NCBI GenBank assembly: GCA_036346395.1 | Contig: CM070603.1 | Span: forward strand, 26,445,045-26,509,044 | DNA: 64,000 bases | Reading direction: 5' to 3' | From: Hsuehochloa calcarea | Taxonomy: Eukaryota; Streptophyta; Magnoliopsida; Poales; Poaceae | Part shown: one piece after another, positions 33,634-47,700 of the stretch | Numbering within the stretch: position 1 is the first letter of the stretch | Layout: the number at the start of each line of letters is the position of its first letter | The notes under the pieces: model-generated | What the model was told of the DNA's origin: nothing | Databases searched by the model: none | Seen by the model: the letters and a program-made list of their open reading frames with translations, nothing else | Translations under genes and position numbers: made by a program

Positions 33634-35160
33634 CATGGCGACTGACAGGTATTCAACCAAACCACATATTTTTTGGTGGAGTTGATTTTGCTTACTGAAA
33701 GGCCCGAATGCAGGTTTACATCGAGGCTCAAGTGTACGCAATTTGGCTTAAGGTAAAAAAACCCTTATGTCGTGCCAGCCGATGACGATGTGTTCACTCC
33801 AGACGTGGAGGCAAACAGCAGGGCTCAGAATTTTTTGATCCAAGGCCTTAGTCTATCGGAGTTTGAGCGTGTCGCTCATTTGCGGTCTACTCATGAGATC
33901 TGGCGGACTCTCTGTGATTATCACGAGGGCTCCACTGCGATCAAGGAAGTGAGACAGAACCAGCTGAAGAAAATATACTCTAAGATCGAGCAAAGACCTG
34001 GTGAGTCTTTAGACGAGCTGTGGGGAAGATTTTCTAAGATTCTTCATGATCTCCGCGCTGTTGACCTCGTCTTCACTGAGTCAGAAAATGCACACCAGCT
34101 TTTGGGGGCTCTTAATGTGAAGATCTGGGGGATGAAGATCACTTCCATCAATGACAACACTGTCATGAGTGAGCTTACCATGGATAGGCTTTACTCGAGG
34201 TTGAAGACGCATGAGATTGATTTTATCTCGCGTCTCCCCAAGACAGAGCCGATGGCTTTAGTGGTTGACCAATCTAAGGATAGCTCTTCTGATTCCTTGG
34301 ATGTTAGCTCATCGGGTTTTTCTTTATTAGCTTTGCATTCTTTGAGCGATGAGCAACTTGAGAGACTACCTGAAGATGATTTAGCCCTCCTATCCACCAA
34401 ATTCACGAGAGCATACAATAAGGTGAGAAACAGGAAGAGAGGTGGCCCTATCACTTGCTTTGAATGTGATGAGCCAAACCACATTCGCTCTAAGTGCCCC
34501 AAGCTGAAGGGCAAGGAGGAGAAGGGGTCACAAAGGCATCCTCAAGCGAGGGATACTAAACCCAAGAAGACAAACTATCGCAAGTTTGTCAGCCGGGTCC
34601 TTGACACTCTAGAGAATGTAAGCATGAGCGATGGGAACTCGGAGATGGAGGACGACGAGAGTGACTCCCGTGGCAAGAAGAAGGCCAATGACTTCACTGG
34701 CATGTGTTTCATTGCTAAGAACAGCCACGACAGCGACTCCTCCAACGACGAGGATCGTTTCAGCGATCCCGATGATGTATGCCCTTCACTTGCTGACATG
34801 AAAAGGGCTTTGGTGCTTGCTGAACAAAAATTGCATAAGCATGCTAAATTGATTAAGAAACATGATACTATGATTGATAACTTGAACCTAGAAGTTGTTA
34901 GGCTCAAATCTATTAATCCTGATAATATTTGTGATTCATGCTCTAGCTTGCTTAATGAATTAACAAGCTTAAAATCTGCTTATTCCTCTGTTGTTAATCA
35001 ATTAAAAGATGCTCTTGATGAACTAGAATCTCTCAAGTCTAGTTCTGTTTGCATGGATGCTATTTCTCTTGATGTGACTACATTAGATGCTATCCCTTTA
35101 ACTTGCTCAAATTGTGCTTTGCTTGAATTAAAATTGGATAGCTCCTTGAAAGAATTGTAA
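33634..35160 (+). pseudogene. SIRE-like gag, N-terminal and central part
   Basis: The probable original start is at 33634 (MATDRYSTKP), but stops and frameshifts disrupt the first 45 codons. From 33772 the frame is open for 462 codons: a UBN2 domain (RTLCDYHEGSTAIKEVRQNQ, SLDELWGRFSKILHDL), an acidic/serine-rich stretch, a CCHC knuckle (CFECDEPNHIRSKCP) and a long predicted coiled coil with lysine-rich and leucine-rich repeats. It ends with a stop at 35158, where gag should continue. Confidence 0.87.
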
Positions 35161-35211
35161 AAATTTGATGCTAGTCACACTTACTCTCATTGTAAGAACA
35201 ATAGGATTAAA

Positions 35212-35868
35212 ATGCAAGAGATGATAGAAATGGTTGTGTACTCTAGAGCTGCTTCATGTGAAAATTGTCCTAAGCTCACAATTGAGATTGAAGCTCCAAA
35301 CAAGGCTATAGAAGAGAAAGCTAAAATTGAAAAATCCATGTCTTTTACTGCTTCTAAGAAAGTTATTGACTCTACCACTTGTGTATTGAATGCTGAAGTT
35401 GAAACCATTGTTGTTAAGATACAAGAGGCTTTTAGAGTTAAATTTAAGGAGCTGTTGAATATGATTAAGGATTCCTATTGTGTCTCTTGTGAGGCTTTAA
35501 AAGTGGAAGTGGCTCTTCTTAAGAGCAAACATGATGAGGCAATCAAGTCTAGAAAGTGCGCTAGATGTGAGGATTTAGCTAAAGAGAATGATTACCTCAA
35601 AGTGACTCTTGAGAGGTTTTCTAGTGGGAAAAAGAAACTCAACTTGATTCTCGATCAATCCAAGGTGAGTGTGAAAAACAGTGGCCTAGGTTTTAATCCC
35701 CTAGAGCATTCCAAGAATCACCCACCAAAGATTGCTAGAGTTGTGAAAAGTGGTCTGTTTGAGCTAGAACCTCCTAAGCCGACTAAGGTTGCTTTTAAAT
35801 CTGCAGGTTTTGCTCAAACTCTTTCTAGCAAGAAAGGTGCTTCTGTGTCACCAGTTCAGACCCCTTAA
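35212..35868 (+). pseudogene. SIRE-like gag, C-terminal part
   Basis: 218 open codons continue the helical, cysteine-dotted gag (CENCPKL, CVSCEALKVEVALLKSKHDEA, CARCEDLAKENDYLK). A stop separates it from the next segment, whose frame opens with a second zinc-binding motif (CTFCKKEGHTVEFC). Confidence 0.8.
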
Positions 35869-36700
35869 AAGGTCAAGTATCATTGCACCTTCTGCAAGAA
35901 AGAGGGCCACACTGTTGAGTTCTGCTTTCGTAGAGCAAAGATTGAGAGGAAAGAGAGGATGAGCACCTTGAGATCCATTAGAGGAGTCCCTTCACCAGCT
36001 GTAGTCTCTAGAGCTAGGCAGCTTGTTTATCGTACCACATATAGGCCTAGATTTGTAGAGAACTTTGTTGACTCTTTTGGTGGGTCCAGGCAGCATTTTG
36101 GTTTAGGATATCGTGAGGAGAGACCACGGGTAGCACCTAGACAGGGGGAGTATCGATCTTTTGGTAGATCGTTTCGGAGAGGTCCAGGTGGTTCTCGTGT
36201 GCATTCTTATGATTTTGTTCCTGATCACTTTTCTGCTGTTTCTGCTGTTGCACCCAGGCATCGTGCTTCTCAGTACTGGATTCCTAGATCTTTTATCACT
36301 AACCCCAGTACCGAGGCACGTATGTTTTCTGTGTGTGATTTTTTAGGTCCGTCATGCGCGGAAGGAGGACATATGGCTTGTTGACTCCGAGTCGTCTCGA
36401 CATATGACCGGATATTCTAGATGGTTCTCCTCCCTCACATGTGCATCTGGCAATGAATTGATTACTTTTGGGGATGCTTCTACTGGGATCGTGACTGCAA
36501 AGGGCACTGTGCGCGTCAAGAACAAGCTCATACTTAAAGACGTCGCTTTGGTAAGTTAGCTGAAGTATAATCTTCTATCTGTTTCTCAGCTGCTTGATGA
36601 GGGTCTAGAAGTAAGATTTAAAAGTGGTGAGCGTAGAGTTCTAGATTCCTTGGGTGAGCTTTGTTTTCGAGATCTCCAGATTTGAGAAGATCTTTTATGC
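35869..36700 (+). pseudogene. SIRE-like second zinc knuckle and protease remnant
   Basis: Just past the stop comes CTFCKKEGHTVEFC, then an arginine/serine/tyrosine-rich stretch to 36384. After a frameshift the protease starts WLVDSESSRHMTG; the expected active site DSG reads DSE. It continues to LKYNLLSVSQLLDEG with stops. The sequence then breaks off and RNase H tail residues (QPADICSKAVDSS) appear at about 36725-36765, which marks an internal deletion of several kilobases of pol. Confidence 0.8.
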
Positions 36701-36779
36701 TTCACTTTCTAGAGTTAGAGCAACAGCCTGCAGATATTTGCTCTAAAGCAGTTGACTCTTCTCGTTTTGCTTCGTTGCG

Positions 36780-38190
36780 GAAAAATTAGGTGTTATTAGT
36801 TCTTTTGGGCTGTTGTGAGTAGTTTTGCTCTTTATGCATTCATTGTATCATAATGCATTTTAAAATTCGAACTTCTTGCATTGTATTATAAACTTGTGGA
36901 GCTTTGATTTTTATCCTTGTATGGCATGTTTTCATACTTTATACCTTGCCATATCCTGTGATAGTCTGCTAGACTTCTTTCATGGCTTTTCTTGTTTAGC
37001 TTAGCTTTTGCCTTGCTAGCTTTATATCTGTGAGCAAAATTGAATCAAATCATGTTTTGTTGGATCTTGTGACTAGTTTTGCTTTAGTGATCCTTTCATG
37101 ATTCATGCCATGTCTCTTAAGTCAAATTGAGCCTTGAACTAAGTTTGAGCTGTAAAATGAGCTTTGTTATTTCTTAAGTCAAGCAAATGAAGAATGAGTT
37201 TTTATATGCGAAAAAACTGATCTCACCAATCCTTTTTCATGAGACTGCTTACCATTGCACTAGGCATGAACTCAGGGGGAGTTTTGGATGACCTAGACCA
37301 TTCTTTTAAGCTTCTTGTTTGAGATGGTCGCGGCAAGGTTTGAGATCTAGCACATTGCTATAAAAAAATTATATATATCATTTTAAGCAAAATGCTCAAA
37401 AAGCTAAGTGCTTGATTAAAATGCTTCATCTTTGAACTCCTAATGCTCAAAATGCCTCAGTTTCTGGTTTCTGGTCTTCATTTACTTATAGACATGGCTT
37501 GACTCATTTTTGGATACCTTGGTGAAACTATGATATTGAGCAACTTTTCATGGTATCAATTCATTTAATCTCAGATTATTGCTATGTTGGTCTTAGCTTT
37601 GCAGTACATGGTTTTCCATGATTGAATATAGCTTCTACTCTTTATATGGCTTGGTGTAATACTTGTACTGTCTTCTTGGATAATGGTCATGACTCCTTTT
37701 TACTAAAGTTCAAAAATAAAGTCATTCATTCATACTCTATCTTTTTTCATGCATCTTGATGAATTCATTGTCAAAGGGGGAGAAAGATTGAGAAAAATAT
37801 TGTTTTGGAGCTTTTGGTTTCATAAAAAAAATGAACCTTCTGGAAATTTGTGATCATAGTGAGTTGAGTCTCTTGGTTTTATTGCCTTTTTCTGATTATA
37901 TTTGCAATTGAAAAAGACTCACAATGATCAAAGGTCAAATAGAACATTTGTCTTTCATATGGACCTAAGTGATATTTTTTGGCTACTTTCTGGAATTTGA
38001 ATCCGTTTGTGCTTTCACTACCTTATCTCACTTGCTTATACTATTCTGAAGCCAGCTTGGTCGTTTCCTAGACTTTTTCTTGCTTATGGATCAAGTTGTG
38101 CCTTTGCGCGAAAACTGCGAATTTTTTACTTTTCAAACCGTAAAACTATATTTTCTGGGAAATTACCAATGTGTTCATCAAGGGGGAGAT
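36780..38190 (+). other. 3' non-coding part of the SIRE-like element with repeated polypurine tracts
   Basis: No reading frame is convincing. Three G-rich tracts of the same design occur: CTCAGGGGGAG near 37270, CAAAGGGGGAGA near 37775, and CAAGGGGGAGAT at 38179-38190 directly before the 3' LTR. The last is the functional polypurine tract; the others may be extra priming tracts. Confidence 0.7.
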
Positions 38191-38824
38191 TGTGGATATC
38201 GTGGGGATATGTGCATGATCTTAGGATGATGAGTCAATTGGCAATGGTATTGTTGGTTTGCAAAATCTCGCGTTTTCAGGTTTGCTCCATTCTTTGTCAG
38301 TCCTTGGCGGTCGGGCCGCCAGTCGCGGTCCGATCAAATCGATGGAAGCGGTCCGACCGGCAATGCTTGCCGGTCCGACCGCCCAAAGGTTTTGATGGAG
38401 TTTGGGGCTAGGCCAAAAATAGGTTGTGTAGGCAAGTGAGGCGAGTCTCCTAGATGTGGTCACATAATTTTTGGAGCTCCCAGTCAAAAGTTCTATTCAT
38501 TTGTAAATTTCAGAAGGTTTCGGATTTTCAAGATGAAAATTTGGCTAAGTTTTTTCGGGCGGTCCAACCGCCATTGTGGCATCGGTCCGACCGGCCTGAA
38601 ATCGGTCCGACCGGTCGTATGGGGCGGTTAGACCGTCAATCACTTGGAGTTCGGCCATTTTGGCTTTGTTGTGATTTGAATGTGTTTATTGCATGAGTTT
38701 CAATGCTTTATTGTTGCATATTGCATTGTTGAACTTACGCGGGTCAAGTTGTGAAGAACTTGTTTCCGGAGACGATTTGTTTGTCTATTGCTGTGCAGGT
38801 GGCTTGCAGGTCAATGACGTCAAT
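38191..38824 (+). repeat. 3' LTR of the SIRE-like element, left part
   Basis: It matches 31700-32335 closely, including the palindrome clusters, and stops abruptly at AATGG where the Gypsy-type sequence begins. Two bases (GG) are shared at the junction. Confidence 0.9.
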
Positions 38825-41800
38825 GGATTCTCATTGCAATCACGCGTTACCAACTCCCCATCAGAATAGTCAAATCCAAAATCAAAGATTCATCACAAAA
38901 ACCTTTCCATTTTCCAAATGGGCTGTTTGCAAATAAACACCACGTAAGCCAAAAGAGAAAACATTCGAATGCCAAAATCAATCACTTTTTTTTTCTTTTT
39001 CCCTAAATTAGAAAGAATCACACGCCAACGTAAAGCCAACTCAAATTGTAAATGACCTCTGTCATAAACACACGGCTCAAACAAGAATCAAGAGGGCATT
39101 TCACTACCCGAGGAATCAATTTTTTTTTTCTCAATTTTTCTTTTAGGAATAAACTCTCTCAAATCATAGGATTTCAAATCATCACACTAACTCATTCCTC
39201 TTAACTGGTAATCTCAAAGCGATGCTCAACCTGAGAGCAACAACCGCGCTCATTTAGAGAGACTCTACTAACCCATAAAAAGATACTATAGTCCCCTCCT
39301 CTACCAAAGAAACTATTTTGACAAATGATTCCCAACACCTCAAATAAAATCTACACCCACAATCACATCACCTCAATCTTTTAGGGATAATCAACTTGAA
39401 ATTCTCTACACACGCACACTGATTTAAAACCAAAGGATTCTATCAATGATCATCATACTATTTGGAATCCACTTTTGTTCTACTACTTCTACACATGATC
39501 ATTGGGCAACCAAGGTTCTAGCATAAAACACATGCTCAATTTCAACACCAGACTCCTAAAGTGACTTCGGTATACTTGATAGAAATCTGCATATTCATTG
39601 CCTAGAATTCCCACAATCCAAACAATATCCTCAATCATTAATATCAACCATCATCACTAATCAATTGACTGCCCAAAACGGTTTACTTCACTAATCTTGG
39701 ACCCTCAATAAACCACACCATTCAATTTCACCTACACAACCTTGCAAAGTATACCATCACAATATCCCAACTATTCGATAAATCCAATACTCCACCATCA
39801 TGAACAAATATTCTTGGATCACTATTCACTATAGGTTCTACTAATTGTAACAATATAATCAGTTTTGTCCCAACGACCATAATTCCTTTTAGATCCAATT
39901 CTCTATGAGATTTATATCATGAAACGAATTCATCCTCTAATGTTCCTCAATTAACTTGCAACCCAGGGTCTCACAACATCATATACTTGACCACTATTAA
40001 CCGGTTCCCAATATACACTCTTTAAGGTTTTGTAAAACAAATCGACTATTCCTTTCTCAAACGAAGAGACAAATAAAAGGATTTTTTTTTAGACCAAATC
40101 ACATTAATCACTTAAGAACCAATAAAGCTTTCCGACTCGTCACTTGCTCAAACCAATTTCATCTACCAAATAAATCATGAACTCCAAAAGTTCATGAATT
40201 CAAAACTCCAAACCTTTCATTTAAACGATATTACGAACGGCGATCAAATTACATTATTCCTAAAAGGATCATCACCACACGAAGCCACAATCCCTTACAG
40301 ACAATCTTACTAACATTAAGAATAATACACTCTTAACATGATTCATTATCGTCAACTCTTCCATTAATAAGCCCCGAAAAGTTCACCAAATTGTTCCGTA
40401 CTACTTTACCATCACATCTTCAAAATGAGATTATACCAAAACCATACAACCTCACTACAACAACTACTTTATATTAGAAGGGATCCACTACACAAATTAA
40501 AAGGTTTTATCAAAACCCTTTCATCACGGATATGCTATTGTCTGACTATTCCACAATTGTCTAGGTATAAGCCACCTATTAAATCACACCAGCTCAACTC
40601 TTAGTGATGCTCAACACCAAGCTGTAACACTCAAAGAATTGCACTCCAACCATTGTTGTTATCAACTAGCTTTCTTATGATGTCTAGCTGCTACCTATTT
40701 TCATTTGCGAATCACTTGAATATTTACCAACACATATTCAGTTGTTCCTCCTCACATTTAGTTTTCAACAAAATCACCCTAAATCTTCAAAAGTCAAAAT
40801 CTTCTCTCGATCAAAAGTCTCAACAACACTATAATCAAATTCATCGTGTCATTCTATAAAGAAGAACTATCCAGAACTCCTCCTGTAAATTCTAGATCCA
40901 CTGGTATTCAATCCCTTCAACCTTTTGTACACAATTCCAATAATTAATCATACTAAGGTATATGTAAAGCTATCAACCAAATATGATCACCAAGTGTCTA
41001 CAGTAAAGATAACACCACAATTAATATCTATTAAGGTAATAACCTAGCATCTCCTCAAGTTTCCCTTTACACACAATTAGATTAATCCATTGGTACCAAA
41101 TCCAATAAATTCAACAAACTAATCAATTTTAATGTCCAAGCCAGTTCATCAACGTTCCATACTTCTTAATAACTCTTATGACTCCAATTAGGTATGGACA
41201 TACTCTTAGTCACTACTCAACTCGTAATTACTCTATGACAATAATTTGGGTTAAGACCAATCATGCATCACGCTACAGATCCGACCTGATACTCATACTT
41301 TATCAATGAACTTCTATGTTTACCACCTCTAGCTTAAACTTAACAAGTCAACACAAAAGGATTTTAACTCTTTTCAGAAAAAAAAAAAAAATAGGCATTA
41401 AACTTCAGCACTCGAAATAATCCAAAAGAAATACATAAAGCCAAAGTTTTCACATGTTAAAGAACTTGCAATAGAAAACTTTCGAGATCCGTAATACCAA
41501 GTGAATAAATAAGTCATATTTTCCAATAGGAAAGGCGAACTCCCACGAAAAGATCAATCTTGGTTGTTAACCGATGTTCACACAAAGCAACAATAGATCA
41601 ACAGTCATGAGAACAAGTAATGGCTTTATGGAACCAAAGGAGACCAATGAAATATCACCCGCTGTATTGTAAACACTATCTCAAGGAAAATTCATCAACC
41701 GCAACTATAACCAGAATTGCCCAAAATTCAAGCTCAAGGAAGAGAACAACTCTTATAAAGAAACTCACACACAATACCTATAACTACGTAATCAAAGTAG

Positions 41801-42221
41801 CTACCTCTCTATTCCCATACCACGAATGGTGGTGTAACTCAGTAAAACCTGGGCCACAACCACGATCTCAACTACCTCGGGAGGGGGCCCCACGAGAACC
41901 ACGCCCGCATGCCCCGACCTCCACGGCCGTGGGCCACCACGACCACGTCATCTATCCTCGACATAGCTATCAACCACAATCAACAATACACAATGAGCTC
42001 AAAGCTCAAAATAAACTCATCCATCAATAAACAACATAGCAGGCGTAAAACGATGATCGTACCTCTCTCTAACCTACTGTGCACTAGTGTGTCAAATTTT
42101 AGGTTAGTTAACCATTAGCAAATTTTAGTTGATTTACCAAACTAAAACAAATTTTAACAATTTTAGGTTGCCTATGTTGTTAATCTATTCACCACGGACC
42201 TAAAGCCCGCTCTGATACCAA
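38825..42221 (-). repeat. Truncated second interior of the Gypsy-type array
   Basis: A near-identical direct copy of 45327-48713 with only small indels. It lacks the last 620 bp of the interior and the following LTR. A short glycine/arginine-rich stretch (about 41850-41960, minus strand) resembles the basic tail of a gag, but no frame is maintained. Confidence 0.88.
42209..42220 (-). promoter_or_regulatory. Primer-binding site, left LTR
   Basis: Minus strand TGGTATCAGAGC, one base past the LTR end at 42222. Confidence 0.88.
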
Positions 42222-44704
42222 TGTAACACCCGGTAACACCGAGCCTAGAATGCCACCACACTACACTTTAAACTAATAATTCATGACACACTATAAAATT
42301 ATAGCAAGGAAACAATGATAATCAAGTCCAAGGACCACAAAAGAGCAATGCATAATTATGGATCAAACGATAATAAATAAGCAATGGAAATTATAACCAG
42401 GTAAATAATCCAAAGCAGCATCAACCAATGAATCCAAATTAAGAAAGCAAATAGTCTAGTCCAAATGATATCCTAAACATGATTCAATAACTAACATGAC
42501 CAAGTGTAAACTAATATTGAATGAAAAGATTATCATGGCGAATGATCATGTGATGCCCATGTGCTCTACTCGCTCTCAATTACGGCATCCTCGAAGATCA
42601 CCTAAAAATCAACAATAGAGCAAGGGTGAGTCCACGACTCAGCAAACACATCATATACAACGAACAATAATATATCAACAGCATTCAATAACTTCATTAT
42701 CATCACATGCACTTCCATTCACTTTCTTATTCATTAATCTCAAATATCAATGCAACTCTATTCTATATGTCCACATGCACTTCTTTTCGCGTATACCGGT
42801 ATAGCGTGAGTGAATGCTCGCGACAACATTCACTCTCAAGCCCGTTCCTCCAAAAGGATCGGGGACCTCCTCCACTCCCGTGGAGTTGTGATCAATCAAG
42901 ATCACCTTCTCTTATGCAAAGATGCTTATGAATGCAAACATGCAAACTCCATCATAAACATCATATCCAACTTTTCATCATGCTTGTCAACAAAGATATA
43001 AACATACCAATTCATTGTTTGCAATTAAACCAAATAAAAGCACAACAATAATGGTAATAGAAGATAAAGAAAACAGTGATCGATCATTGATCGCTGTCTA
43101 CCATGCACTTGCCTTTACTAGCAGCGACGCACGATTTGGCTAGAAGACGGCAACAAACACGGCGCCTCTCCTACATTAAATACACACATTTCAATACAAG
43201 CTACAGCATCATAAGAACAACAATCAATCGACATCGCTCCTACACGTCCCCAAATATACCACGTTACGCGCATGCAGAATAGTTACCTATTGTTGACTCG
43301 GTACTAAAACGGACGTGACTTTTGACTCGAAAGTCCGATCACAACAAACCACCCCATTCTGGATTCTTTATAAAATTATCCACATTTTTCTTAGATTACG
43401 AAGACTTCTAATTAAATCATCTAACCCTCCGTATTTAGCTCGAAAGCCGATCTGTCCGCCGGGACAGCAGTCTTCAAATTTCATAACTTTTGTTTTACTC
43501 AACCAAAATGCGCGTTCTCAGATTCTACAGAACCATTGGACAATTATCTATAGCTTTCATGTAGATCAAAAACTCTAATTAGGCTATTTACTATTTTTAG
43601 TTTACAGTCTACCAAAACGGCGCCGAAAGACGATAACCCTAAAAACAGCGGCCTTTAGAAAATCATATCTAGAAATCTACTTGTCCGATTGACATAATTC
43701 AATATGCTATAGAAAGATATCGAAATTATCTACAATTAACTAGTAGATGAGATTTCCAAATTCCGTCGTTACGATACCCGAATAAATAGTACAACGGAAC
43801 GGCAGGTTAAACAAATCTTATTAATCGATATCTCCAAATTCTAGTTCACGGAAGGCAAATGGAAGACATGCATAAACAGTAAACAAAATCATGCATGGCA
43901 CCTCAATACGTTAAATTCATAGATCGCTAACCACGGCACTACCCATCTGTTGACTCATGTATATCAGTAACTAATGAAACCCAATTGCTAGTAACGGTAA
44001 ACAAGTGGAACAAGGCATTGATACCTAGCAGACCAATGCAGCAGCTCGGTAGAAAAATAGCAGCAGCAGTAGTAGTTGGCTTCGGTGGCGGTGGGCGCTT
44101 GAGGTGGCGCGGCGTACGCGAGCAGATTCGATCGCGGCGGCCGTAGTAGCCGGTTTCAGCGCAAAAGTGCGATGGCGCCAACAGAACCCGGCCAAGTGCA
44201 ACGCTTCTGCGCGACTTCCATGCGCCAAAGCGGTCAAGAGCCATGCAGATTCGCTTCAGCGGCAGTCAGCGGCGCACGATCCACGCTTGGCATCTGCAGC
44301 GGCTTCGCAGAGAGCAAAGCCAGGCGAGAAAAGCAGCGAGAGCAATTCGGCTCGGTTGGCGCGGCAATAAGACAAAGACCGCCATGAGCTTCCACAGACA
44401 ATGCGGTGGCGGTGCGGACAGTAGCAGCGGCGGCAATTTGGTGGAAAATAATCGCGCGCACGACAAAGAATTGATGTGGCGGCGGTGGAAAAAGATTGGC
44501 TAGGGTTTTCTGAAATAATCCACCACTATTTATAGCTCATAAAAATTTCGAAAATACTATTTTCCACGAAATCTTTTTATTTAATTACACCCAGGCCCTA
44601 AAGAGGTTAATAATTAATTAATTACTGTTACTCTTTAATTAATTACGCTCCAACCCTTAAGACGATATTATTAATATTAATTTATTTATTTTCGGAGTAT
44701 TACA
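42222..44704 (-). repeat. LTR A of the Gypsy-type array
   Basis: 2483 bp, minus strand TGTAATACTCC to GTTACA. A TATAAATA box lies on the minus strand at 44527-44534. The GC-rich block 44030-44500 differs from the other copy by many small indels. Confidence 0.9.
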
Positions 44705-47700
44705 TTCTACCCCCCTTAACAGAATTCGACCCCGAATTCTAATCGTCGTTCTACTCAAAGAAAAACTGCACAGCTGAAATTAAACAACAAAACAACACGT
44801 ACCCGACGTGAACAACTCCGGATATTGCTCGCGCATGCGAGACTCCAACTCCCAAGTCGCCTCTCTCTCAGACTGATGCGTCCACAGCACCTTGACGTAT
44901 ACCCACGTCTTGTGCCTCAGCACTCGCTCCGACCTCTCCAGAATGCGCGCCGGACGCGACTCAACTGTGAGGTCTTGCTCAATGGTCAGCGGCTCTATTG
45001 AAATCTTAATAATCCTGATCTCTCAAATACTACCTTGACATCGGGTTATACAAAATGTTGTGTGCCCTGCGCATGGACACGAGACGGTCCTAACGATACA
45101 CTTTCTTCCAAAAATCTCCACAACTTCCAGAAACAAACTAATGTAACTTGGGCCAAACTTCGTTTTGGTACCAAACCACACAATCTGTACATAACACCCT
45201 GAACTCCTGTCCTGTCTCCCAATCAACCACTTCACATTTGCAAGGAGTACCTCCTTTAACCAGGAACGCACAACCAAACTAGTTTCAAACAAACTCTTTT
45301 ATAAATAGAACCCAACTGAAAACAAAGGATTCTCATTGCAATCACGCGTTACCAACTCCCCATCAGAATAGTCAAATCCAAAATCAAAGATTCATCACAA
45401 AAACCTTTCCATTTTCCAAATGGGCTGTTTGCAAATAAACACCACGTAAGCCAAAAGAGAAAACATTCGAATGCCAAAATCAATCACTTTTTTTTTCTTT
45501 TTCCCTAAATTAGAAAGAATCACATGCCAACGTAAAGCCAACTCAAATTGTAAATGACCTCTCACATAAACACACGGCTCAAACAAGAATCAAGAGGGCA
45601 TTTCACTACCCGAGGAATCAATTTTTTTCTCAATTTTTCTTTAGGAATAAACTCTCTCAAATCATAGGATTTCAAATCATCACACTAACTCATTCCTCTT
45701 AATGGTAATCTCAAAGCGATGCTCAACTTTGAGAGCAACAACCGCGCTCATTTAGAGAGACTCTACTAACCCATAAAAAGATACTATAGTCCCCTCCTCT
45801 ACCAAAGAAACTATTTTGACAAATGATTCCCAACACCTCAAATAAAATCTACACCCACAATCACATCACCTCAATCTTTTAGGGATAATCAACTTGAAAT
45901 TCTCTACACACACACACTGATTTAAAACCAAAGGATTCTATCAATGATCATCATACTATTTGGAATCCACTTTTGTTCTACTACTTCTACACATGATCAT
46001 TGGGCAACCAAGGTTCTAGCATAAAACACATGCTCAATTTCAACAGCCAGGACTCCTAAAGTGACTTCTGGTATACTTGATAGAAATCCGCATATTCGCT
46101 GTCTAGAATTCCCACAATCCAAACAATATCCTCAATCATTAATATCAACCATCATCACTAATCAATTGACTGCCCAAAACGGTTTACTTCACTAATCTTG
46201 GACCCTCAATAAACCACACCATTCAATTTCACCTACACAACCTTGCAAAGTATACCATCACAATATCCCAACTATTCGATAAATCCAATACTCCACCATC
46301 ATGAACAAATATTCTTGGATCACTATTCACTATAGGTTCTACTAATTGTAACAATATAATCAGTTTTGTCCCAACGACCATAATTCCTTTTAGATCCAAT
46401 TCTCTATGAGATTTATATCATGAAACGAATTCATCCTCTAATGTTCCTCAATTAACTTGCAACCCAGGGTCTCACAACATCATATACTTGACCACTATTA
46501 ACCAGTTCCCAATATACACTCTTTAAGGTTTTGTAAAACAAATCGACTATTCCTTTCTCAAACGAAGAGACAAATAAAAGGATTTTTTTTTTTTTAGACC
46601 AAATCACATTAATCACTTAAGAACCAATAAAGCTTTCCGACTCGTCACTTGCTCAAACCAATTTCATCTACCAAATAAATCATGAACTCCAAAAGTTCAT
46701 GAATTCAAAACTCCAAACCTTTCATTTAAACGATATTACGAACGGCGATCAAATTACATTATTCCTAAAAGGATCATCACCACACGAAGCCACAATCCCT
46801 TACAGACAATCTTACTAACATTAAGAATAATACACTCTTAACATGATTCATTATCGTCAACTCTTCCATTAATAAGCCCCGAAAAGTTCACCAAATTGTT
46901 CCGTACTACTTTACCATCACATCTTCAAAATGAGATTATACCAAAACCATACAACCTCACTACAACAACTACTTTATATTAGAAGGGATCCACTACACAA
47001 ATTAAAAGGTTTTATCAAAACCCTTTCATCACGGATATGCTATTGTCTGACTATTCCACAATTGTCTAGGTATAAGCCACCTATTAAATCACACCAGCTC
47101 AACTCTTAGTGATGCTCAACACCAAACTTTAACACTCAAAGAATTGCACTCCAACCATTGTTGTTATCAACTAGCTTTCTTATGATGTCTAGTGCTACCT
47201 ATTTTCATTTGCGAATCACTTGAATATTTACCAACACATATTCAGCTTGTTCCTCCTCACATTTAGTTTTCAACAAAATCACCCTAAATCTTCAAAAGTC
47301 AAAATCTTCTCTCGATCAAAAGTCTCAACAACACTATAATCAAATTCATCGTGTCATTCTATAAAGAAGAACTATCCGAACTCCTCCGTAAATTCTAGAT
47401 CCACCGGTATTCAATCCCTTCAACCTTTTGTACACAATTCCAATAATTAATCATACTAAGGTATATGTAAAGCTATCAACCAAATATGATCACCAAGTGT
47501 CTACAGTAAAGATAACACCACAATTAATATCTATTAAGGTAATAACCTAGCATCTCCTCAAGTTTCCCTTTACACACAATTAGATTAATCCATTGGTATC
47601 AAATCCAATAAATTCAACAAACTAATCAATTTTAATGTCCAAGCCAGTTCATCAACGTTCCATACTTCTTAATAACTCTTATGACTCCAATTAGGTATGG

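Noticed and set aside
44104..44503. Arg/Ala-rich overlapping frames in the Gypsy LTR
   Set aside because: They fall in the GC-rich part of the LTR, change frame between the two LTR copies, and hold no known domain.
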